The notes beneath the pieces are model-generated. The model saw only the letters and a list, made by a program, of their open reading frames with translations. It ran no database searches and was not told where the DNA came from. DNA of 64,000 bases from NCBI GenBank assembly GCA_963791545.1, contig CAWBSR010000009.1:1-64000 (forward strand). Reading direction: 5' to 3'. Shown here one piece after another: positions 20,562 through 28,847 of the stretch. This DNA comes from JALYXV01 sp963791545 (GTDB lineage Bacteria; Actinomycetota; Acidimicrobiia; Acidimicrobiales; Palsa-688). The position numbers and the translations under genes were made by a program. The first letter of the stretch is position 1. Every line of letters begins with the position of its first letter.

Positions 20562-21334
20562 TGTCCGCCGCCACCGGTTCCGTGACCGAGGCCGGCGGCG
20601 CCACGAGTGGCGAGGTCCCCCTCGAACCGCCGTCACCGTTGCCCTCGTCGTCACCGCTCGACCGGACGTTTTTGACCAACATCCCGGGCGTCACCACGGT
20701 CCTGCTAATCCGCCACGGCAAGCAACGCTTCCCCCACCGCGACAAGCCCACCAAGGCCGACTGGATCGACCCCCCGCTGTCAGAGACCGGCCTCCGCCAG
20801 GTCGAGGCGCTGGGCCGGGGCCTGGCGGCGGAACCCCTCGACGCCATCTACTCCAGCCCTCTGATCCGGGCCCTCACAACCGCCCGCGAGATCGCCCGCC
20901 CCCACGGACTGGAGCCAATCGTCGTCGCCGACCTGCGGGAGATCGAGCTGTTCCGGGACCTCCCCGAAGACTCCAGCCTCACCGAGATGATCGGGCTCGA
21001 GGAGTTCGTCCGGCTCCAGGAGCGGTTCATCACGCAGCGGAGGTGGGACGTGTACCCCTACAGCGAGTCCAGCGCCGGGTTCCGGGCCCGGGTCATTCCC
21101 GCCATCGACGAGATCGTGGCCCGCCATCGGGGGCAACGGGTGGCGGTGGCCTGCCACAGCGGCGTCGTCAACGGGTACCTGGGCCACGTGCTGGGCCTGA
21201 CCGAGGACATGTTCTTCCGGCCCTCGCACGCCTCGGTGAACCGGCTACTGGCGGGCGACGACCGCCGGGTACTGCACAGCCTCAACGAGACCCACCACCT
21301 GAGCCAGGTCGACCCGGCCCTGGTGACGGTCTAG
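20561..21334 (+). CDS. histidine phosphatase family protein
   Basis: The 257-residue product has the phosphoglycerate-mutase-like signature LIRHGKQ (phospho-histidine) near residue 50, PLSETGLRQVEALGRGL, YSSPLIRALTTARE, and the second His in VACHSGVVNG. It opens with a disordered Ser/Pro/Glu-rich stretch of about 40 residues. Substrates of this family include phosphosugars, small phosphates and phosphoproteins. It overlaps the MBL gene by 1 nt. It ends on a CTAG palindrome that also holds the stop of the converging adenylate kinase gene. Confidence 0.85.
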   Translation: MSAATGSVTEAGGATSGEVPLEPPSPLPSSSPLDRTFLTNIPGVTTVLLIRHGKQRFPHRDKPTKADWIDPPLSETGLRQVEALGRGLAAEPLDAIYSSPLIRALTTAREIARPHGLEPIVVADLREIELFRDLPEDSSLTEMIGLEEFVRLQERFITQRRWDVYPYSESSAGFRARVIPAIDEIVARHRGQRVAVACHSGVVNGYLGHVLGLTEDMFFRPSHASVNRLLAGDDRRVLHSLNETHHLSQVDPALVTV

Positions 21335-21924
21335 CCCGGCCCCGGCCCCGACCCGCCGGCGCCCGGCGGCAGTTGGTCGATCATGTCCCGGGTCACCTTC
21401 TCGACCGGCTGCTCACCGTCGACGGTGACCAGCAAGCCCCGCTCCTTGAAGTAGTCCAGCAGCGGCCGGGTCCGCTCCTCGAAGACGTCCAGCCGGTGGC
21501 GGATGGTGGCCCGGTCGTCGTCGCTGCGGCCCTCAGTCGTGGCCCGACCCAACAGCCGGCGCTCCAACTCCTCGGGGCGGACCTCCAGGTACACGGCCGC
21601 GTCGATGGAGATGCCGTGGTCCCGGGCCAGGTTCCGAGCCTCTTCGGCCTGGGCGAGGGTGCGGGGATATCCGTCGAGCACGAACCCGCCTTTGCGGTCG
21701 GCCTCGGTCACTGTCTTCACGACCATCTCGCGGAGCAGTTCGTCGGGCACCAGGTCCCCCCGCTCGACGTAGGGCCTGGCCTGCTGTCCGAGTGGTGTCG
21801 CCGCGGCCACCTGGCGCCGCAGCAGGTCTCCGGTCGAGATGTTCTCGATGCCGTAATGCTGCGACAGGCGCCGGGCCTGGGTTCCCTTTCCCGCCCCGGG
21901 CGGCGCCAGCAGGAGCAGTCGCAT
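21331..21924 (-). CDS. adk: adenylate kinase, short-lid type
   Basis: The 197-residue enzyme interconverts AMP plus ATP and 2 ADP. It has the P-loop PPGAGKGTQA, STGDLLR (AMP binding), LDGYPRT and the lid start RLLGRATTEGRSDDD, without a zinc-binding insert. ATG 21924 is set by the P-loop position. The upstream hexamer is CAGGAT, a weaker -10 than elsewhere. It sits far from ribosomal-protein genes, unlike the usual secY-adk context, so it may be a second copy; only genome-wide search can tell. Confidence 0.88.
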   Translation of the reverse strand: MRLLLLAPPGAGKGTQARRLSQHYGIENISTGDLLRRQVAAATPLGQQARPYVERGDLVPDELLREMVVKTVTEADRKGGFVLDGYPRTLAQAEEARNLARDHGISIDAAVYLEVRPEELERRLLGRATTEGRSDDDRATIRHRLDVFEERTRPLLDYFKERGLLVTVDGEQPVEKVTRDMIDQLPPGAGGSGPGPG

Positions 21925-22048
21925 AGCCGCAATCCTGTCATCGATGCGGTCGGCGGGAGTAACGCAACCGCAGTGGGCCCCGGCCCGCCCCGTCGCCTCC
22001 GAAGTGACAATTGTCACACTATCCCTGGCGCGCCCGGTGGCCGTACCG

Positions 22049-22054
22049 TACCGT
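22049..22054 (+). promoter_or_regulatory. candidate -10 (TACCGT) of the SPT-like gene
   Basis: TACCGT, the second of two overlapping copies, ends 7 nt before GTG 22062. Confidence 0.45.
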
Positions 22055-22061
22055 TGTCGCC

Positions 22062-23297
22062 GTGGCCGAAGCCTGGACTCATGCCGACACCGCGCTGCCC
22101 ACGGCGGTGGACCTCTTCGACAAGTGTGACTCACCTCGCCTGATGGAATACCGGGCGGCCGACGCCATGGGGCTCCTCCCCTACTACCGGGAGATGGCCA
22201 GCCAGTCCGGCCCCGTCGTCATCCACGAGGACCGCCCCGTCATCATGCTGGGGTCGAACAACTACCTCGGACTCACCGGCGACCCCCGGGTCAAACAGGC
22301 AGCCACCGACGCCATCGAGCGCTACGGCACCGGGTGCACCGGTAGCCGGCTCATGAACGGCACCCTCCGGCTGCACCGGGAGCTCGAGGACGCCCTCGCC
22401 GAGTGGCTCCAGGTGGAGTCGGTGCTCGTCTTCTCCACCGGCTACATGGTCAACATGGGCCTGATCGCGACGCTGGTCGAGGGCAACGACGCCGTGTTCT
22501 TGGACTCCGCTGCCCACGCCAGCCTGATCGACGGGGCCCGGATGTCGACAGGGGCGTTTCGTTCGTTCCGCCACAACCTGCCGTCCAGCCTGCGCCACCG
22601 GCTCAGCACCTGGCACACCAAGCGCGACGCCCCGGGCGGCGCTCTGGTGGCGGTCGACGGCATTTATTCCATGGAGGGCGACATCGCCCCGCTGGCCGAG
22701 TTCGCCTCGGTGTGCGCCGAGTTCGGCGCCCGTTTCCTCGTCGACGAGGCCCACGCCCTGGGCGTGCTGGGGCCCGATGGGCGGGGCGCGGCCGCCGCCG
22801 CCGGGATCGAACCCGATCTGATCATGGGCACCTTCTCCAAGTCGCTGGCCTCCTGCGGCGGCTTCATTGCCGGCCCCAAGGCGGTCCTCGACTACCTGCG
22901 CATCGCCTGCCGGGTGATGCTGTTCACCGCCGCCGGCGTCCCCGCCGCCCTCGGCGCCGCCCTGGCTGCGGTGCGCATCGCCCAAGCCGACGGCGACCGG
23001 CGGTCGCTGGTCCTGGAACGGGCCCGGCAACTCCACGCCGGCCTGTCGGCGCTCGACTACCAGGTCGGCCCGGAACCGCACGGCCCCATCGTTCCCGTGC
23101 ACATCGGCGAGGACTGGGACGCCGGCCGCACCTGGCGCAACCTGCTCGACCGGGGCGTCTACACCAACTGCGCCGTGCCCCCGGCGGTGGCGCCCGGCCG
23201 CGCCCTGCTGCGAACCTCGGTGATGGCCACCCACACCGAGGAGCACATCATCGAGGCGCTCCGGGCCTTCGAGGAGGTTCGATCGACGTTGGGCTGA
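22062..23297 (+). CDS. serine palmitoyltransferase-like alpha-oxoamine synthase
   Basis: This 411-residue PLP enzyme belongs to the alpha-oxoamine synthases, which condense an amino acid with an acyl-CoA. It has LGSNNYLGLTGD, YGTGCTGSRLMNGT, VFSTGYMVNMG, the PLP-stacking His in DSAAHASLIDG, VDEAHALG, and the Schiff-base Lys in GTFSKSLASCGGF. From family knowledge, segments such as FRSFRHN, GIYSMEGDIAPL, RIACRVMLFTAA and the PPAVAPGRALLR ending look closer to bacterial serine palmitoyltransferase than to BioF. BioF or KBL activity remains possible. It is followed directly by an epimerase gene. Confidence 0.8.
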   Translation: MAEAWTHADTALPTAVDLFDKCDSPRLMEYRAADAMGLLPYYREMASQSGPVVIHEDRPVIMLGSNNYLGLTGDPRVKQAATDAIERYGTGCTGSRLMNGTLRLHRELEDALAEWLQVESVLVFSTGYMVNMGLIATLVEGNDAVFLDSAAHASLIDGARMSTGAFRSFRHNLPSSLRHRLSTWHTKRDAPGGALVAVDGIYSMEGDIAPLAEFASVCAEFGARFLVDEAHALGVLGPDGRGAAAAAGIEPDLIMGTFSKSLASCGGFIAGPKAVLDYLRIACRVMLFTAAGVPAALGAALAAVRIAQADGDRRSLVLERARQLHAGLSALDYQVGPEPHGPIVPVHIGEDWDAGRTWRNLLDRGVYTNCAVPPAVAPGRALLRTSVMATHTEEHIIEALRAFEEVRSTLG

Positions 23298-24175
23298 CGG
23301 GAGCCACCGGCCACCTCGGATCCCAGCTCCTGGCGCTGCTCCTCGCCGACCCGGCGGTCACGACCGTCCGCTCGGTGGCCCGGCGCGCCCTGCCGGCCGC
23401 CCCGGCGCCAAAGCTGATCCACACCCAGGCCGACCTCCGGGAGGACGAGGCCCGGGAGGCGTTGGCCGGTGTGGACGTGCTGTTCCACCTCGGGTTCGCG
23501 CTGTGGCGGGAACGCGATGCCACCCACCTCAACTGGGACGGGACCCGCAACGTCCTGGCGGCCCGCCCGGGCCGGGTCGTCTTCGCCTCTTCGGCCGCCG
23601 TGTACGGCGCCTGGCCCGACAACCCGTTGCCCCTCGCCGAGGACCACTGGCCCCGCCCGAATCCCCAGTGCCGCTACGCCGCCGACAAGCTGCGGGCCGA
23701 GCGGCTCTGCCAGGACGCCGCGCCGACCCTGTCGCTGCGCATCGGCGCCGTCCTCGGAGCCCACGCCGACTCCCGGGTGGCTCACGCGGTGCGGGGCTAC
23801 CGGGCCGCGGTTCCTGCCATCAGGGGAAAAAGGGCGGCCCTGCAGTTCCTCGACGAAGCCGACGCCGCCTGCGCCCTGCACGGGGCCGGTTCGTCGGCGG
23901 TGACCGGGGTCGTCAATATTGCTCCCGCCGATTGGCTGAGCGCCCGGGGTGTCGCCCAGGTGGCAGGCAGCTTCGTCGTGCCCCTCCCGTCGTCAGTGCT
24001 GCTGGCGGGGTCGGAGGCGGCCCGGCGCCTGCACCTGACGCCATTCGGGGCCGACCGGGCCATTCTCCTGAACGGCCCGCTGGCCATGGACCCCGCCCGG
24101 GCGGCGGCGCAGTTGGGCTGGACGGCAACCAAATCCTCGGCCGAGGTGCTCGCGTCCGCCCTGCACCGGCAGTAG
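23282..24175 (+). CDS. NAD-dependent epimerase/dehydratase family protein
   Basis: The protein of about 297 residues is an extended short-chain dehydrogenase: VGLTGATGHLGSQLL (NAD-binding), DVLFHLGF, VVFASSAAVYGA, and the YxxxK catalytic pair in CRYAADKLRAE. No ATG, GTG or TTG lies before the first Rossmann strand. An ATC at 23282, 4 nt after GAGGAGG, aligns with the usual initiator, and a CTG at 23294 overlapping the upstream TGA (CTGA) is the alternative. The gene overlaps the SPT-like gene, so co-translation is likely. A ketoreductase role on the SPT product is an inference from position. Confidence 0.75.
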   Translation: MDVGLTGATGHLGSQLLALLLADPAVTTVRSVARRALPAAPAPKLIHTQADLREDEAREALAGVDVLFHLGFALWRERDATHLNWDGTRNVLAARPGRVVFASSAAVYGAWPDNPLPLAEDHWPRPNPQCRYAADKLRAERLCQDAAPTLSLRIGAVLGAHADSRVAHAVRGYRAAVPAIRGKRAALQFLDEADAACALHGAGSSAVTGVVNIAPADWLSARGVAQVAGSFVVPLPSSVLLAGSEAARRLHLTPFGADRAILLNGPLAMDPARAAAQLGWTATKSSAEVLASALHRQ

Positions 24176-24190
24176 GGCTTGCGCCCCCTC

Positions 24191-24196
24191 TAGCCT
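24191..24196 (+). promoter_or_regulatory. candidate -10 (TAGCCT)
   Basis: TAGCCT ends 7 nt before ATG 24204. Confidence 0.5.
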
Positions 24197-24203
24197 CGGG
24201 GTC

Positions 24204-25424
24204 ATGTTGCGGGCCGACGTGGCGGTGGTGGGGGGAGGGCCGGCGGGTGCCGCGGCCGCCATCACTCTGGCCCGGGCCGGGCGCGACGTGGTCCTGTTCG
24301 ACAAGGCCCGGTTCCCCCGGGACAAGTGCTGCGGCGACGGCCTGACCACTGGTGCCCTGCGCCGCTACGAACGGTTGGGGTTGCGCCCCGACAGCGTCGC
24401 CTCCTGGCAGGTCGTCACCGAGACGTGGATCCGCTCGCCGTCGGGCCACACGGTGCGGTTCCCGCTTCCCGACACCGGGGGCCAGTTCGCGGCCGTCGCC
24501 CGCCGGGCCGACCTCGACGCCGCCTTCCTCGACGTGGCCCGCTCGGCCGGCGTGAAGGTCTACGACGGCCACGCCGTCACCGACGCCGTGGAGCGCCACG
24601 ACTTGGTCTCGCTATCCGTGGACGGGGTGGGGCCGGTGACCACTCGCTACGCGGTGGCGGCCGATGGCATGTGGTCGCCGCTGCGCAAGAAGCTGGGCGC
24701 AGCCGACGAGGCCGGGTACCTGGGCGAATGGCACGCCCTGCGCCAGTACTTCACCGATGTCGACGAGGCGGCCGCGCACCGGCTCTGGGTGTGGTTCGAC
24801 GCCGACCTGCTGCCCGGCTACGCCTGGTCGTTCCCCCTCCCCGACGGGAGGGCCAACGTGGGTTTCGGCATCCACCGGGCGGCGGGACGGCCCACCCACG
24901 AGATGAAGGGGCAATGGGCGGACCTGTTGCAGCGGCCCCACCTCCGGGCCGTCCTCGGTCCCGGCGCCCGGGCCGAGGGTCCCGCCAAGGCGTGGCCGAT
25001 ACCCGCCCGGATCGGCGCCACCCAGCTGACCGCGGGCCGGGTGCTGTTCGTGGGAGACGCCGCCCGGGCCACCGACACCATGACCGGCGAGGGGATCGGC
25101 CAGGCCCTGGAGACCGGCGAACTGGCGGCCGCCGCCATCATCGCGGGCGGGCCCCACCGCCCTTTGGACGTGGCCGGGCGCTACCGGCGCCAGGTGGCGG
25201 CCGGCCTGGGCACCGACGACCGGGTGGCGGCCGCCCTCTCGCGGGCGCTGCGGCACCGCCGGGGGGCCCGGGCCGCGGTCCGCCTGGCCGGCTCCACTGC
25301 ATGGAGCCGGCGCCACTTCGTGCGCTGGATGTGGGAGGACTACCCCCGGGCCGTCGTGGCCACGCCCCACCGCTGGCACCGGGATCTCTTTCACGGACCC
25401 GGTACCTACCGCGCCGGCCCCTGA
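24204..25424 (+). CDS. geranylgeranyl-reductase-family FAD oxidoreductase
   Basis: The 406-residue flavoprotein starts with the FAD dinucleotide motif VAVVGGGPAGAAAA. It has the family's DKCCGDGLTTGALR segment, a conserved YAVAADGMWSPLRKKLG, and the second FAD contact VLFVGDAARATDTMTGEGIGQAL. Members reduce isoprenoid double bonds (menaquinone or lipid side chains) or hydroxylate aromatics. The specific substrate is not visible. It follows the epimerase gene after 28 nt but with its own -10, so it may be transcribed separately. Confidence 0.85.
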   Translation: MLRADVAVVGGGPAGAAAAITLARAGRDVVLFDKARFPRDKCCGDGLTTGALRRYERLGLRPDSVASWQVVTETWIRSPSGHTVRFPLPDTGGQFAAVARRADLDAAFLDVARSAGVKVYDGHAVTDAVERHDLVSLSVDGVGPVTTRYAVAADGMWSPLRKKLGAADEAGYLGEWHALRQYFTDVDEAAAHRLWVWFDADLLPGYAWSFPLPDGRANVGFGIHRAAGRPTHEMKGQWADLLQRPHLRAVLGPGARAEGPAKAWPIPARIGATQLTAGRVLFVGDAARATDTMTGEGIGQALETGELAAAAIIAGGPHRPLDVAGRYRRQVAAGLGTDDRVAAALSRALRHRRGARAAVRLAGSTAWSRRHFVRWMWEDYPRAVVATPHRWHRDLFHGPGTYRAGP

Positions 25425-25516
25425 GGCTGCGTTTCCGGGGCGCCGCGCCCGGCGTTCGATGGTCCTGATTGGGCACCGCAGATCGCGCGCCCGGAGCCGA
25501 TTGGCTCTCGATTGCC

Positions 25517-25522
25517 TACAGT
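25517..25522 (+). promoter_or_regulatory. candidate -10 (TACAGT)
   Basis: TACAGT ends 9 nt before ATG 25532. Confidence 0.45.
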
Positions 25523-25531
25523 CGGGGGCCG

Positions 25532-26011
25532 ATGAGCACCATCCTCGTGTGCCAGCACTGTGGCGCTCCCTGGCAGCCCGACGTCCTCGGGGCGTGCCGC
25601 TTCTGCCGGATTGCGGCACCGCCGCCCGGAATGGCCGCCAGGGGGACCGGGGCGCGACCGACCATCGACCCCGACGCCCTGTGCCGCGTCCTGCGGGCCG
25701 GGACCGACGACCGGGACCACCCCCTCGACCGCCTGGCCGACAGCCTGCAGCGCACGGCCGGGGACCATTTCACCGCCTCCGGCACCCCGCTGAGCCGGAT
25801 CCAGGTGACGCTCGACGACTGGCAGTACTCGGCGTGGCTGGAAAACCGTGACGTGGTCGCGCTGGCGGTGCACACGGTGCGGGGAGTGGTGCTCAAACAC
25901 CAGCCGCTGCCATTTGACGAGTGGGTGGCCTGCGTCGCCGGGCACCTGGCCGAGTATGCCGGCACCCACCGGGCCGTCTACGACGCCATCGTCGACCTCG
26001 ACCGCACCTAG
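25532..26011 (+). CDS. zinc-ribbon hypothetical protein
   Basis: The 159-residue protein begins with a four-Cys ribbon (CQHCGAPW and CRFC about 17 residues apart). A flexible linker follows, then a compact alpha/beta domain (LDDWQYSAWLENRDVVALAVHTVRGVVLKHQPLP, quoted as a region) that ends in YAGTHRAVYDAIVDLD. I do not recognise the family. It is 25 nt upstream of the double-YbjQ gene on the same strand, so the two probably form an operon and may act together. Confidence 0.65.
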   Translation: MSTILVCQHCGAPWQPDVLGACRFCRIAAPPPGMAARGTGARPTIDPDALCRVLRAGTDDRDHPLDRLADSLQRTAGDHFTASGTPLSRIQVTLDDWQYSAWLENRDVVALAVHTVRGVVLKHQPLPFDEWVACVAGHLAEYAGTHRAVYDAIVDLDRT

Positions 26012-26036
26012 ACCCCGACCCCATAGGAGCCCCGCC

Positions 26037-26885
26037 GTGAGCCAGAGCCCGCCCCAAGCCCAGACCATCCTCTCCCAGACCGCCCTGGCCCGGCTGCGCC
26101 AGTCGAACCCGGGCGACGCAACCGGCCCGGGCGGCGCCGGAGGAGCCCCGGGGCTGTTCACCAGTGACCTGTCAGTCAACGAGTTCGCCCTTCTGCATGA
26201 GGCCGGCTTCGCTCCCCTCGGGCTGGTCCTGGGCAGCTCCATCTACCACGTGGGCTACCAGTTCCAGCAGTGGAACCAGAGCCAGGAGCTCCAGGTCCTC
26301 ACCCAGGCCATGTACACCGCCCGGGAGTACGCCATCGCCCGTATGGAGGCCGAAGCCGACGCCCTGGGCGCCGACGGCATCGTCGGGGTGCGCCTCGAGT
26401 ACAAGCAGTACAGCTGGGGCGAGGACCTGATCGAGTTCCTCGCCATCGGCACCGCGGTGCGTTCCAGCCGGGGCGGCACCTGGCGCACCCCGGCGGGCAA
26501 GCCCTTCACTTCGGACCTGTCAGGGCAGGAAATGTGGACCCTGGTCAAAACGGGTCACGCCCCGGTCTCGTTCGTGCTGGGCACGTGCGTGTACCACGTG
26601 GCCCACCTGTCGTTCCGGCAGTCCTGGAAGACCATCGGCCAGAACACGGAAATGCCCAACTTCACCCAGGCAACCTACGATGCCCGGGAGATCGCCATGG
26701 CCCGGATGCAGGCCGAGGCGGAACGAGACGGCGCCCAGGGCATTGTCGGCGTCCGGGTCATCGAGCACAATCACGTGTGGGGCGAGCACGCCATCGAGTT
26801 CCTCGCCCTGGGCACCTCGATCCGGACCCTCGCCGGCGAGGGCGCCCTGCCCGTCCCTACCATGGTCATGCCGATGACGGACTGA
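26037..26885 (+). CDS. double YbjQ-like (heavy-metal-binding family) protein
   Basis: The 282-residue protein contains two tandem copies of a YbjQ-like domain. Copy 1 (about residues 40-140) has FTSDLSVNEFALLHEAGFAP, LGSSIYHVGYQ, an AREYAIARMEAEADALGADGIVGVRLE helix and EFLAIGTAV. Copy 2 (about 160-265) has FTSDLSGQEMWTLVKTGHAP, LGTCVYHVAH, AREIAMARMQAEAERDGAQGIVGVRV and EFLALGTSI. YbjQ proteins form pentamers in structures, and their role is unsettled despite the name. The GTG start has an AGGAG-like sequence 8 nt upstream. Confidence 0.75.
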   Translation: MSQSPPQAQTILSQTALARLRQSNPGDATGPGGAGGAPGLFTSDLSVNEFALLHEAGFAPLGLVLGSSIYHVGYQFQQWNQSQELQVLTQAMYTAREYAIARMEAEADALGADGIVGVRLEYKQYSWGEDLIEFLAIGTAVRSSRGGTWRTPAGKPFTSDLSGQEMWTLVKTGHAPVSFVLGTCVYHVAHLSFRQSWKTIGQNTEMPNFTQATYDAREIAMARMQAEAERDGAQGIVGVRVIEHNHVWGEHAIEFLALGTSIRTLAGEGALPVPTMVMPMTD

Positions 26886-26921
26886 CCTCAGCCCGCTTCC
26901 CTGAACCCGGTTACCGCGCGG

Positions 26922-26927
26922 TAAGTT
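26922..26927 (+). promoter_or_regulatory. candidate -10 (TAAGTT)
   Basis: TAAGTT ends 9 nt before ATG 26937. Confidence 0.4.
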
Positions 26928-26936
26928 ACGTCTCCT

Positions 26937-27830
26937 ATGCCTGATCTCGGATTCCAGGACAAAGTTGCCCTCATCACCGGCGCCGGAGGGGGCCTGGGCC
27001 GCCAGCACGCCCTGCTGCTGGCCTCGCGGGGGGCCCAGATCGTCGTCAACGACCTCGGGGGCTCGGTCAGCGGCGAGGGCGGCAGCGCCGGCCCCGCCGA
27101 GACGACGGCCAAGGAGATCAACGACCTGGGCGGCGTGGCGGTCGCCGACATCAACACCGTCGCCACCCCCGAGGGGGGGACGGCCATCGTGCAGACGGCC
27201 CTCGACGCGTTCGGGCGGATCGACATCGTGATCAACAACGCCGGCATCCTGCGCGACAAGGCGTTCCACAACATGACGCCGGACCTGGTGGACGCCGTCA
27301 TCGACGTCCATCTGCGGGGGGCATTCAACGTGACCCGCCCGGCGTGGATCAAGATGCGGGAACAGAGCTACGGCCGGGTGCTCAACACCGCCTCCAACGC
27401 CGGCATCCTGGGCAACTTCGGCCAGGCCAACTATGGCGCCGCCAAGATGGGCTTGGTCGGCTTCACCCGGGTGCTGGCCCACGAGGGGGCCAAGTACAAC
27501 ATCAAGGCCAACGCCATCGCCCCGGTGGCCGGGACCCGCATGACCTACGACCTGCTCGGGCCGCTGGCCGAGAAGCTGGACCCCGCCCTGGTGTCGCCTA
27601 TCGCGGCGTGGCTGGTCCACGAGGACTGCCCGGTGACGGGCGAGGTCTACTCGGCCGCGGGCGGCCGCATCGCCCGGTTCTTCGTCGGCCTGACGCCCGG
27701 TTACTACAACCCCCAACTCACCCTCGAGGACGTCCGGGACCACTTCGAGGAGATCCGCCGGGAGGATGGGTACACCGTCCCCAATGGGATTGCGGACGAG
27801 TTCACCGAGCTGCTCAAGCACTTCTCGTAG
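26937..27830 (+). CDS. short-chain dehydrogenase (MFE-2/3-hydroxyacyl-CoA dehydrogenase-like)
   Basis: The 297-residue SDR has TGAGGGLGRQHALLLASRGA, NNAGIL, and the catalytic triad in NTASNAG...YGAAKMG. The long stretch VVNDLGGSVSGEGGSAGPAETTAKEI after the first Rossmann unit is characteristic of the dehydrogenase part of multifunctional enzyme 2 in beta-oxidation. It would oxidise 3-hydroxyacyl-CoA or a steroid with NAD(P)+. Short C-terminal helices replace the hydratase domain. Confidence 0.88.
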   Translation: MPDLGFQDKVALITGAGGGLGRQHALLLASRGAQIVVNDLGGSVSGEGGSAGPAETTAKEINDLGGVAVADINTVATPEGGTAIVQTALDAFGRIDIVINNAGILRDKAFHNMTPDLVDAVIDVHLRGAFNVTRPAWIKMREQSYGRVLNTASNAGILGNFGQANYGAAKMGLVGFTRVLAHEGAKYNIKANAIAPVAGTRMTYDLLGPLAEKLDPALVSPIAAWLVHEDCPVTGEVYSAAGGRIARFFVGLTPGYYNPQLTLEDVRDHFEEIRREDGYTVPNGIADEFTELLKHFS

Positions 27831-27834
27831 CCGG

Positions 27835-28845
27835 GTGCGCCCCGCCCCGGTGGTGGCGCTAACCCTGTCGTTGACCCTGGCCGCCTGCTCCGCGGGCGGC
27901 GGGGGCATCGCCCATCGGTTGGAGGCGCCGTCCACTCTGAGGGCACGTGACGCGGCGCCGCTCACTACCACGACCGCGCCACCGCCCGCCTCGCCGGGCC
28001 CTACCGCCACCGCCACTCCGGGTCCCCTGGGGACGCTGGGCCCGGTCGCCTGGACGGCCGGCCCGTGGACCCCGGCGGGCCGGCCCGTCAACGGCGGCCC
28101 GGCAGTGTTCACCGCCCTGCTCCAGCCGAGCCCGGGTGGCGCCGCCATCGGGGCGGCCCGCCTCGACGGGTCGCGTCTGCGATTCGCGCTCTACGCGGGC
28201 ACGGGCGATCCCGGAGGCACCTGGTCCAACCAGGGCGCCGTGGCGGCCTCGTTGTGGCCCTCGCTGGTGGCCACCTTCAATTCCGGCTTCAAGCTCAGCG
28301 CCGCCCGGGGCGGCTTCTACGCCGACGGCCACCCGGCCGCGGGCCAGCCGCTGCGCAACGGAGCCGCCTCGTTCGTGATCTTCGGCGACGGCTCGGCCAC
28401 CGTCGGCCAGTGGGGCCGGGACGTGCAGGCCACCCCCAACGTGGCCGCGGTACGCCAGAACCTGGAGCTCCTCGTCGACGCCGGCCGCCCTTCGGCCGCG
28501 GTGGCGACCAACGTCCAGCCCACCTGGGGGTTCACGCTCAACAACCAGATCGCCAACTGGCGATCCGGGGTCGGAGTCGATGCGGGCGGCGAGGTGCTCT
28601 ACGTGGGCGGGCCCGGCCTCGACCCCTCGGCCCTGGCCGACGCCCTGATCGCGGTCGGGGCGCGGCGCGCCATGGAACTGGACATCAACCCGGCCTGGGT
28701 GAGTTTCAATACCTTCACCGACGCCGGCGGCCCGGCCGGCGCCGGCGGTGTGACCGCAACCAAGCTGCTGCCCAGCATGAACCGGGCGGCACGGGCCTAC
28801 CTATCCCCGTTCAACCGGGATTTCTTCGCGGTGTTCAGCCGGTAG
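27835..28845 (+). CDS. phosphodiester glycosidase (NAGPA-domain) lipoprotein
   Basis: The 336-residue product starts at GTG 27835, 4 nt after the SDR stop, and has a lipoprotein signal (VVALTLSLTLAACS, lipobox LAAC). A Thr/Pro-rich linker precedes the NAGPA-type domain: FNSGFKL, GGFYADGHP, FVIFGDGSATVGQWGRD, RQNLELLVDAGRP, ANWRSGVGVDAGGEVLYVGG and ARRAMELDINPAWVSF. These enzymes hydrolyse sugar phosphodiesters outside the membrane. A close paralog with a frameshift lies at 39710-40994. The gene converges on ligC with only 2 nt between the stops. Confidence 0.8.
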   Translation: MRPAPVVALTLSLTLAACSAGGGGIAHRLEAPSTLRARDAAPLTTTTAPPPASPGPTATATPGPLGTLGPVAWTAGPWTPAGRPVNGGPAVFTALLQPSPGGAAIGAARLDGSRLRFALYAGTGDPGGTWSNQGAVAASLWPSLVATFNSGFKLSAARGGFYADGHPAAGQPLRNGAASFVIFGDGSATVGQWGRDVQATPNVAAVRQNLELLVDAGRPSAAVATNVQPTWGFTLNNQIANWRSGVGVDAGGEVLYVGGPGLDPSALADALIAVGARRAMELDINPAWVSFNTFTDAGGPAGAGGVTATKLLPSMNRAARAYLSPFNRDFFAVFSR

Positions 28846-28847
28846 CG

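Noticed and set aside
22062..23297. Annotation as BioF.
   Set aside because: The sequence blocks resemble serine palmitoyltransferase more closely and no biotin gene is nearby. The choice is not proven.
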